The notes under the pieces: generated by a model
Told to the model about the DNA's origin: nothing
What the model saw: only the letters and a program-made list of their open reading frames with translations
The model's database searches: none
From: JBBECF01 sp040881945
GTDB lineage: Bacteria; Pseudomonadota; Alphaproteobacteria; Dongiales; Dongiaceae
Length of the DNA stretch: 41,552 nucleotides
NCBI GenBank assembly: GCA_040881945.1
Contig: JBBECF010000038.1
Coordinates: forward strand, 1-41,552
Reading direction: 5' to 3'
Shown: positions 23,518 through 29,548 of the stretch, in pieces
Layout: each line of letters starts with the position of its first letter
How positions within the stretch are numbered: position 1 is the first letter of the stretch
Program-made: the position numbers and the translations under genes

Positions 23518-24423
23518 ATGACGCAACGACGATTGACCCCTGCTGCGGCAAAGGACCTCAAGGCACGCTACGACCGGGACGGCTATGTCTGCCCGGTTCG
23601 CGTGATGTCCGCCGAGGAGATGGCGGAGATTCGGCATCGGCTCGAGAGCTATCTCGCCCGATCGAACCGGAACCCGAAGGAGGACACGCTTCTTCAGTTC
23701 AAGGTCCACATGGTCTTTCCCTGGGCCGACGCGCTCATCCGGCATCCGGCGGTCCTCGACGCCGTCGAGGCCCTGATCGGCCCCGACATCCTGGTCTGGA
23801 ATACGGCGGTCCTCATCAAGAAGCCGCAGAACCCCGACTTCGTGACCTGGCACCAGGACATCTATTACTGGGGGAACCACCCCGACCACGTCGTCGGGGC
23901 CTGGATCGCGATTGCCGACAGCACGCCCGAGAACGGCTGCGTGCGCGTCATTCCGGGCTCGCACAAGGAGGGCGTGCTGCACCACGCCGATACGTTCGGC
24001 GCCGACAACATGCTCTCGCGCGGCCAGCGGATCACGGACGGGGTCGATGAGACGCGCGCCGTCGACATGGTGCTGCGGGCGGGCGAGATGTCGCTGCACC
24101 ACACCAAGACCGTGCATGGCTCGCGTCCCAACCGCTCCGATCGGGTGCGGATTGGATTCGTCATCACCTACATGCATCCGGCCACTACGATGATCGGCCC
24201 GCACACCGGCGCCACGCTGGTGCGCGGCGTCGACACCCATGGCCATTTCGATCCCGAGTCGACAAGGCCGACGACCGACTTCGATCCCGTCGGGCTTGCC
24301 GCGCATGACGCGGCCATGCGTCCATTCTCGGAAGCCATCTACGAGGGCGCCGGCAAGGACGGCCGGCTGTCGCCGGAGAAGCTCGTCAATGGTGGCGTCG
24401 CGCCGCGGCAGGCGCCGCGATGA
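23518..24423 (+). CDS. Phytanoyl-CoA dioxygenase-like oxygenase
   Basis: A 301-residue Fe(II)/2-oxoglutarate oxygenase of the PhyH family. The iron triad is H112-x-D114 in TWHQDIYYW and H200 in HHTKTVHGS; R209/R211 in DRVRIGFV are candidates for 2-oxoglutarate binding. The block SHKEGVLHH after GCVRVIPG is also typical. Members hydroxylate ectoine, alkyl-sulfonates, quaternary amines, phosphonates or acyl chains. It lies between dctM (38 bases upstream) and the enolase-superfamily gene, in the same direction, so it probably performs the first oxidation of the imported solute. Substrate unknown. Confidence 0.88.
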   Translation: MTQRRLTPAAAKDLKARYDRDGYVCPVRVMSAEEMAEIRHRLESYLARSNRNPKEDTLLQFKVHMVFPWADALIRHPAVLDAVEALIGPDILVWNTAVLIKKPQNPDFVTWHQDIYYWGNHPDHVVGAWIAIADSTPENGCVRVIPGSHKEGVLHHADTFGADNMLSRGQRITDGVDETRAVDMVLRAGEMSLHHTKTVHGSRPNRSDRVRIGFVITYMHPATTMIGPHTGATLVRGVDTHGHFDPESTRPTTDFDPVGLAAHDAAMRPFSEAIYEGAGKDGRLSPEKLVNGGVAPRQAPR

Positions 24424-24495
24424 CCGATTCCCTGCGCCCGTCGCGGGCCTGATCCGGACCCCAGACCGCCATCAAGTCATCAGGGAGGAACCGCC

Positions 24496-25626
24496 ATGAA
24501 GGATCTTGAAATCGAACGCGTGCAGGTCTACGCGGTCGGGCCCGAGACGGAACGATATACCTGGGCCACGAACCACACGGCCCAGTACGTCACCAACACG
24601 ATCGCGCGCGTCACCACCAAGGGCGGGCTCGAAGGCGTCGGCGCGGCAATGAGCGTGACGGAGTTCGGGTTCTCGGCGGCCGTCGCCGAAACGATGCGCA
24701 GCATGCTGCCCCTCGTCGTCGGGGCCACGCCCTTCGATCGCGAGCGTCTGTGGTACCGGCTGCTGCCGCTCGACCTGCCGCTGGCGCCGCAGGCCCAGTC
24801 GATCATCGACATCGCGCTGTGGGACCTCATGGCGAAGCATGCGGGCCTGCCGCTCTATCAGATGCTCGGCGGGCCGCGCTCGAAGATCATGTCCTACGCC
24901 AGCACGCCGCTGCTGCCCTCGCCCGCCGCTTATGTCGATTTCGTCGCCGAGATGCGCGAGCTGGGATTCAAGGCGATCAAGTTCCACTGCTACTGCGTCT
25001 ACGAGCAGGACATGGAGATGGTGCGCGCGGTGCACGCGCGCCATGGGGATTCCGGCGTCAAGTTCATGCTCGACGTGGAGCAGCGATACTCGCGGGACGA
25101 GGCGTTGAAGGCGGCGCGGGAACTGGAGGAGCTCGGCTACACGTGGTTCGAGGCGCCGCTGCCCGATTTCGACCTCCAGGGCTATCGGGACCTGAAGCGG
25201 CGGGTCGGCATTCCGATCCTTGCCAACGGCAACTGGATTCTGGATGCGCGGCTGATCGAGCACGTCCTCGACCACGACTGCTGGACCCATGTCCGCGTCG
25301 ACACCACGGTGGCTGGGGGCGTCACGGCGATGCGGAAGATCATGGCCATCGCGGAGGCGCACGGCATGAATGTGGAGATCCAGAGCTGGGGATACACATT
25401 GACGCAGGCGGCGAACCTCCAGGTGATGCTCGCGCATCGGAACTGCGAATTCTTCGAGCATCCGGTGCCCTATCCGGCGTTCGAGTACGGCTCGCTCGAT
25501 ACCATCCGCGTCGACAAGGACGGCTATGTGCACGCGCCGGCCGGGCCGGGGCTCGGCATCCGCACCGACTGGAAGGCGATGGAAAATGCCGCGTTCCACA
25601 AATACGAGGTGACGCGGCGCTCATAG
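24496..25626 (+). CDS. Enolase-superfamily enzyme (mandelate racemase-like)
   Basis: A 376-residue enzyme, start behind AGGGAGG. Capping domain about 1-120, then a modified TIM barrel. Metal ligands are D193 in FMLDVEQRYSR, E219 in WFEAPLPD and probably N246 in ILANGNW (Glu or Asp in most relatives). The base motif is K162-F-H164 rather than the usual K-x-K. D269 of the His-Asp dyad remains (HVRVDTT), but the dyad His is replaced: the strand reads VEIQSWG. It should abstract a proton alpha to a carboxylate, as dehydratase or racemase/epimerase, but probably with altered chemistry. Last gene of the TRAP cluster. Confidence 0.87.
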   Translation: MKDLEIERVQVYAVGPETERYTWATNHTAQYVTNTIARVTTKGGLEGVGAAMSVTEFGFSAAVAETMRSMLPLVVGATPFDRERLWYRLLPLDLPLAPQAQSIIDIALWDLMAKHAGLPLYQMLGGPRSKIMSYASTPLLPSPAAYVDFVAEMRELGFKAIKFHCYCVYEQDMEMVRAVHARHGDSGVKFMLDVEQRYSRDEALKAARELEELGYTWFEAPLPDFDLQGYRDLKRRVGIPILANGNWILDARLIEHVLDHDCWTHVRVDTTVAGGVTAMRKIMAIAEAHGMNVEIQSWGYTLTQAANLQVMLAHRNCEFFEHPVPYPAFEYGSLDTIRVDKDGYVHAPAGPGLGIRTDWKAMENAAFHKYEVTRRS

Positions 25627-25662
25627 GAGCGCGTTCGCGCCCGCGGCCGGCGGCCGCGGCGT

Positions 25663-26589
25663 TCAGCCGGCCGGCTCGCCGCGGGCGCTGGCCGGTGCCG
25701 GCCCGCCGGCGTCGGCGCAGGGGCCGGTCTCGATCTGCACCGTCGCGTGCTCCATGCCGTAACGGTCGCGCAGGCATGACTGGATCGCCGCCAGGATGCG
25801 CTCGCGGTCGGCGCCCGGTCGCACGGTGGCGTGCAGGGTGAGCAGCGCGCGTTCGGGGGTCAGCGACCAGGCGTGCACGTGATGAATGTCCTCGACCGCG
25901 GGCACAGCCTGCCGCAGCGTGGCCCGCATCTCGCCTACGTCCAGCCAGTCCGGCGTGCCTTCGAGCAGGATGTGCGCCGACTTGCGCAGCAGCAGCCAGG
26001 CACTGCGGCAGATGAGCAGCGCCACGAACAGCGACAGCAGCGGATCGATCGGAAGCCAGCCGGTCGCCAGGATGATCCCGGCGGCGACCAGGGCGGCGAC
26101 CGAGCCGAGCAGATCGCCGAGCACATGCAGCACGGCGCCGTGGATATTGAGGTTCGCGCGGTCGCCGCCATGCAGGATGGCGAAGGCCGCCAGATTCGCC
26201 ACCAGCCCGGCGGCGGCGACCGCCAGCATCGTACCGCCGAGGACCTCCGGCGGCGCGAACAGGCGGCGGACGGCCTCGACGGCGATCCAGCCGACGACGC
26301 CGACCAGGGTGACGCCGTTGACGAAGGCGGCGAGCACCTGGAATCGGTGGTAGCCGTAGGAGCGGCTGGGGTCCGGCGGCCGGCGGCCGACCCGGAAGGC
26401 GAGCCAGGCGAGGGCGAGCGCGGCGCTGTCGGTGAGCATGTGGCCGGCGTCGGCGAGCAGGGCGAGCGAGCCGGAGACGATGCCGCCGGCGACCTCGACC
26501 ACCATGAATCCGCCGGTCAGCAGCATGGCCCGGAAGACCCGGCGCTCGTCCCCGGTCGGCGCGTGCCCGTGCGCGCGATGTCGGTTCAT
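25663..26589 (-). CDS. CDF-family divalent metal efflux transporter
   Basis: A 308-residue cation diffusion facilitator, CzcD/ZitB type. It has six helices and both metal sites: H-x-x-x-D in DAGHMLTDSAALALAW (helix 2) and HVLGDLLGSVAAL (helix 5). The C-terminal cytoplasmic domain includes DIHHVHAWSLTPERALLTLH, the standard dimer-interface metal-binding motif, and ends with a Pro/Ala tail. It exports zinc, cobalt or cadmium in exchange for protons. The start (ATG 26589) overlaps the desaturase stop by four bases, so the two are co-transcribed. The His-rich loop is short, limited to the N-terminal HRAHGHA. Confidence 0.9.
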   Translation of the reverse strand: MNRHRAHGHAPTGDERRVFRAMLLTGGFMVVEVAGGIVSGSLALLADAGHMLTDSAALALAWLAFRVGRRPPDPSRSYGYHRFQVLAAFVNGVTLVGVVGWIAVEAVRRLFAPPEVLGGTMLAVAAAGLVANLAAFAILHGGDRANLNIHGAVLHVLGDLLGSVAALVAAGIILATGWLPIDPLLSLFVALLICRSAWLLLRKSAHILLEGTPDWLDVGEMRATLRQAVPAVEDIHHVHAWSLTPERALLTLHATVRPGADRERILAAIQSCLRDRYGMEHATVQIETGPCADAGGPAPASARGEPAG

Positions 26590-27527
26590 GCCGCGCGCCC
26601 GCCGGGCGGCATGGGGTCGGCGCCGCTCCTGCGCAAGCTGCGCAGGATGTCGCGCGCGACGGCGACATAGCCGGGGGCGAGCACCCGCAGGGCCGGCCGC
26701 AGCTCGCGGTGCAGCGCCGGCAGGGCGTGGAAGGGCACCGAGGGATAGGCGTGGTGCTCGGCGTGGAACGGCATGTTCCAGGTGAAGAAGCGCACGATCG
26801 CGTTGCTCGCCGTCGTGCGCGTGTTGGCCAGCATGTCGGCGCCGGTCGCGCAGCCCGTGTGCTCGGCGAGCAGGAACAGGCGCAGCAGCGGTTGGCCGAG
26901 CAGGGCCGGCACGATCCAATAGATCAACGGCGCCGCCGAGCCGGCGCCGACGGCGACAAGGGCGACCACGGCGTAGGCGGCGAGCAGCAGACGCGCCTCG
27001 CGCACCACGGCCGGCGCCGTGCGCGGCGCTATGTAGGGTTCCGGCGTGCGCCCGGCGGCGTGCCGCGCCAGGGCGGCGAAAAGGAAACGCCAGGTCGGCA
27101 GGCCGGAGACGTGCAGCAGCCAGGCCGCGATCGTCGCCGGTTTCCCATGCGCCAGCTCGGGATCGTTGGCCGGGTCCTGGGTGTACCGGTGATGCGCGAA
27201 GTGGAAAGCGCGGAAATAGGTCGGCGGCAGCACGACGGCGGCACCGGCGAGCCAGCCGACGGCGTCGTTCAGCCAGCGGCTATGGAACGCTGTGCGGTGG
27301 ATGCACTCGTGTAGCGGCGCGAACAGGAAGATCAACACGGCCCCGTGCAGCGCCGTCGCGGGAACTATCCACCAGCCGCCGAGCGACTGACCGAGCAACC
27401 AGAAGCTGGCGCCGAGCGCCGCGCCGTGACCTGCCAGCCGCAGCAGGCCGCGCGCGTCCGAGCGCGCCTCGAGCCGCCGCAGCGCCGCCCGGTCGATCCG
27501 CGGATGGCTGCAAAAGACCTCGTCCAT
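26586..27527 (-). CDS. Membrane fatty-acid desaturase
   Basis: A 313-residue diiron desaturase. Three His boxes are intact: H73-ECIH77, H109-FAHH113 and H255-AEHH259. Hydrophobic pairs surround them (LHGAVLIFLFAPLH, YIWI region, LLLAAYAVVALVAVGAG). The start at 27527 is chosen because the longer open frame upstream reads through the palindromic repeat at 27575-27650 and gives only a meaningless KAGHDT-type peptide. It introduces a double bond or hydroxyl into an acyl chain or carotenoid-like lipid; substrate unclear. Coupled to the CDF pump downstream, an unusual pairing. Confidence 0.87.
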   Translation of the reverse strand: MDEVFCSHPRIDRAALRRLEARSDARGLLRLAGHGAALGASFWLLGQSLGGWWIVPATALHGAVLIFLFAPLHECIHRTAFHSRWLNDAVGWLAGAAVVLPPTYFRAFHFAHHRYTQDPANDPELAHGKPATIAAWLLHVSGLPTWRFLFAALARHAAGRTPEPYIAPRTAPAVVREARLLLAAYAVVALVAVGAGSAAPLIYWIVPALLGQPLLRLFLLAEHTGCATGADMLANTRTTASNAIVRFFTWNMPFHAEHHAYPSVPFHALPALHRELRPALRVLAPGYVAVARDILRSLRRSGADPMPPGGRAA

Positions 27528-27574
27528 GCCGCCGATCCTAGCGGTCTGACCGCGACGGTTGATTCCGCGCTGGG

Positions 27575-27650
27575 TGTCATGCCCGGCCTTGAGCCGGGCA
27601 TCCATCGTGCCGCCGCACGATAGATTGCTGGGTCAAGCCCGGCAATGACA
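27575..27650. repeat. Three-hairpin intergenic palindromic element
   Basis: A 76-bp element bounded by TGTCAT and ATGACA contains three consecutive stems: GCCCGGC-CTTGA-GCCGGGC, ATCGTGC-CGCC-GCACGAT, and ATTGCTGGG-TCAAG-CCCGGCAAT (one G-T wobble). The outer arms close them into a possible multi-way junction. This matches the class of dispersed palindromes common between alphaproteobacterial genes. It lies between the DUF302 and desaturase genes. Confidence 0.7.
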
Positions 27651-27713
27651 GAAAAGACAAAGGCGGAAACGTGGGAATCATCCGTAGGAGTCACAACACC
27701 CGCGCGCCGGCGC

Positions 27714-28100
27714 TCACAGTCCGTCGACGACGGCCTTCAGCTTGGCGCGCACGGTCTCCGCCACCCCTTGCAGCCGCGGGTTGTCGATCGCCTGCATCGA
27801 GGCGACCGGGTCCACGGCCGACACCTCGATCGTCCCGGCGCCGGTTTCCTGGACCACGACGTTGCACGGCAGCATGGTCCCGATCTTGTCCTCGAGCTGC
27901 AGCGCCTGATGCGCGAGCGGCGGGTTGCAGGCGCCGAGGATGCGGTAGTTGCGGAAGTCGACGTCGAGCTTCTTCTTCAATGTCGCCTTGACGTCGATCT
28001 CGGTCAGGATGCCGAAGCCCTCGCGCTGCAAGGCGGCCGTGACGCGCTCGACGGCCGCGTCGAACGGCATTCGCAGGGTCTTGCTGAAGTGATAGGTCAT
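27714..28100 (-). CDS. DUF302-family protein
   Basis: A 128-residue single-domain DUF302 protein. Family blocks are SKTLRMPFDAAVERVTAALQ, FGILTEIDVKATLKKKLDV, YRILGACNPPLAHQAL and LPCNVVVQE, with the two invariant cysteines (in GACNP and LPCN) that could bind metal or a thiol ligand. Domain function is unknown. It follows SHOCT and Met-rich proteins on the same strand and is the last of a metal-associated run starting at copZ. DUF302 genes are frequently found near heavy-metal and oxidase genes, which fits. Confidence 0.88.
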   Translation of the reverse strand: MTYHFSKTLRMPFDAAVERVTAALQREGFGILTEIDVKATLKKKLDVDFRNYRILGACNPPLAHQALQLEDKIGTMLPCNVVVQETGAGTIEVSAVDPVASMQAIDNPRLQGVAETVRAKLKAVVDGL

Positions 28101-28124
28101 CGTTCGCCTCGCCCGCGGCCGCTG

Positions 28125-28397
28125 TCAGCTCAGGTCCTGCTTCTTCTGTAGGTATTCCTCGCGCTCGATCTCGCCCCGCGCGTACCGGCTTTCGAGCAGG
28201 TCGCGCGCCGCGCTCCGTCCTGATTCGCGCGACGCCGGCTGCGCCGGGCCGCCGCGCCACAGGAAGCGGATGAGCGCCACCAGCCCGACCACCAGCAGGG
28301 CGACGAACAGCAGCCAGATCAGGCCGTGCAACCCCATCCACCAATACCAGCCGCCGTCATAGCCCATCATGCCGGGTTGACCGTAACCGCCCCACAT
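28125..28397 (-). CDS. Single-helix SHOCT-domain membrane protein
   Basis: A 90-residue protein starting at ATG 28397. A short Gly/Met/Trp-rich N terminus (MWGGYGQPGMMGYDGGWYWW) leads into one transmembrane helix (LIWLLFVALLVVGLVALIRF) and a cytoplasmic SHOCT motif (DLLESRYARGEIEREEYLQK). SHOCT is a short oligomerisation helix pair in many small membrane proteins. The Met/Gly-rich N terminus echoes the neighbouring MMGPG-repeat protein. Part of the metal-associated run 27714-29417. Confidence 0.85.
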   Translation of the reverse strand: MWGGYGQPGMMGYDGGWYWWMGLHGLIWLLFVALLVVGLVALIRFLWRGGPAQPASRESGRSAARDLLESRYARGEIEREEYLQKKQDLS

Positions 28398-28460
28398 GGC
28401 GAAGACTCCTTCTTGAAAGGGCGCGCCGGAGGGCGGAATTCCCTCCGGCGCCCGCAAGCT

Positions 28461-29078
28461 TTAACTTGCCGGCCGCGTCCAGCCGGTGTGCCGGTCGATT
28501 TCCAGCCGCTGCACCACCGATCCCTCGGCGGTGACGATCTCGGCGACGATCGTGTCGGCGTCCTTCTCCTCGACCGTGCCGACCTTGAGCCGCTCGTTGC
28601 CGTGCCAGGCGAGCCGGTGCTCGAGTATGTGGCGAGCTTCGTCAACCGACAGATCCTTGGCCAAGGGCATGGCGAATTGCCCGCCAGGGCCCATGCCCAT
28701 GCCGAAGCCCGGCCCCTGACCCATCCCCATGCCCTGGCCCGGTTGCTGGCCCATCATGCCGGGACCCATCATGCCCTGGCCCGTCATTCCGGGCCCCATC
28801 ATGCCGGGTCCCATCATCCCGGGTCCCATCATCCCGGGACCCATCATCCCGGGACCCATCATCCCGGGTCCCATCATGCCGGGTCCCATCATCCCGGGAC
28901 CCATCATGCCGGGACCCATCATCCCCGGTCCCATCATGCCGGGCCCCATCATCATGCCGCATCCTGGCCCGTAGCCGGGGCCCTGGCCCCAGCTTTCATG
29001 CGCCAGCGCGGCGCCGCCGGCGCCGCCGAACAGTCCGACGGCGACCGCCGTCGCCAGTAACGTCCTCATGCTCCTCAT
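28461..29078 (-). CDS. Exported MMGPG-repeat protein with PepSY-like end
   Basis: A 205-residue protein starting at ATG 29078 behind GGAGG. Signal peptide ends GGAALA, then HESWGQGPGYGPGCGM and a dozen or so MMGPG pentads (DNA minisatellite at 28786-28950). A looser GMGMGQ region follows, then a globular C-terminal unit (about 140-205; LSVDEARHILEHRLAWHGNE to VQRLEIDRHTGWTRP) resembling a PepSY module. Dense methionines in the periplasm are typical of Cu(I)-binding proteins. With a CopZ-like protein and a CueR-like operator upstream, copper binding is the best guess. The repeat number is probably unstable. Confidence 0.75.
   Translation of the reverse strand: MRSMRTLLATAVAVGLFGGAGGAALAHESWGQGPGYGPGCGMMMGPGMMGPGMMGPGMMGPGMMGPGMMGPGMMGPGMMGPGMMGPGMMGPGMMGPGMTGQGMMGPGMMGQQPGQGMGMGQGPGFGMGMGPGGQFAMPLAKDLSVDEARHILEHRLAWHGNERLKVGTVEEKDADTIVAEIVTAEGSVVQRLEIDRHTGWTRPAS
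28786..28950. repeat. 15-bp coding minisatellite, 11 contiguous copies
   Basis: Eleven contiguous 15-bp units of the form AT(C/G)CCGGG(T/A)CCCATC encode MMGPG on the minus strand. Variation is confined to silent or third positions. The mixed order of variants suggests slippage or unequal exchange of whole units. Confidence 0.9.
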
Positions 29079-29213
29079 CGTCGTCCTCCGATCATCGGGA
29101 AAATCGACGGAAGCTCCCTTTGTCACTAGTCTCTTAGCGGCGACCCCGCGCCGCCGCCTTGATCTGCGTCAAGGCCAGGCCGCCGGGCCCGCGGCGCGTC
29201 GGTGCGCGGTTCC

Positions 29214-29417
29214 TCAGGCGCCGCGGCGCGCGACACCGAAACCGGCGGCCTCGATCGCCGCCGTCGCGGCGACCGGATCGATGTCGTCCGCGATCGCGAC
29301 CTCGCCGCGCTCGAGGTCGACGACGACCGCGGCGGCCGGCGCGAGCCGGCCGATGGCGCCGCGCACCGCGTTGGCGCAGCCCTCGCAGGTCATTCCGCTA
29401 ACCTTCAGTCGCGTCAT
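29214..29417 (-). CDS. CopZ-like heavy-metal-associated chaperone
   Basis: A 67-residue HMA-domain protein. Start ATG 29417 has AAGGGG eight bases upstream; a further upstream ATG (29447) lies inside the promoter-like region and is rejected. The metal-binding loop is GMTCEGC (residues about 8-14), followed by ANAVRGAIGRL and the second half VVVDLERGEVAIAD. It would carry Cu(I) in the cytoplasm to a P-type ATPase. No CopA ATPase lies in this window. The CueR-like operator at 29459-29482 supports copper rather than mercury. Confidence 0.9.
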   Translation of the reverse strand: MTRLKVSGMTCEGCANAVRGAIGRLAPAAAVVVDLERGEVAIADDIDPVAATAAIEAAGFGVARRGA

Positions 29418-29458
29418 CTGAAATCCCCTTACCGACGGGTCCGCCATGCATCATATGG

Positions 29459-29482
29459 GGGTTCCACCGGCTGGAAGGTCAA
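29459..29482 (-). promoter_or_regulatory. CueR/MerR-type operator and -35 element before copZ
   Basis: On the minus strand TTGACC (29477-29482) overlaps ACCTTCC (29473-29479), then seven bases, then GGAACCC (29459-29465). The first half matches the classic copper-responsive MerR-family operator (ACCTTCC-N7-GGAAGGT) exactly and the second half matches at its first four bases. A TATGAT follows near 29451-29456. This is the layout of CueR-controlled copA/copZ promoters with a long spacer. Confidence 0.6.
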
Positions 29483-29548
29483 TGCCGAAGCCGGTCGCGG
29501 CGTTCGCGGGGAAGACGCGGCTTATTCGCGCCGCGGGCGGCCGGGGCG

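Noticed and set aside
27528..27605. N-terminal extension of the desaturase (MDARLKAGHDT)
   Set aside because: This peptide is translation of the palindromic repeat and is a known type of annotation artefact; the start at 27527 precedes the family domain properly.
28729..28974. Plus-strand PGPIM-repeat frame
   Set aside because: It is the antisense of the MMGPG minisatellite and lacks a ribosome-binding site and signal peptide.
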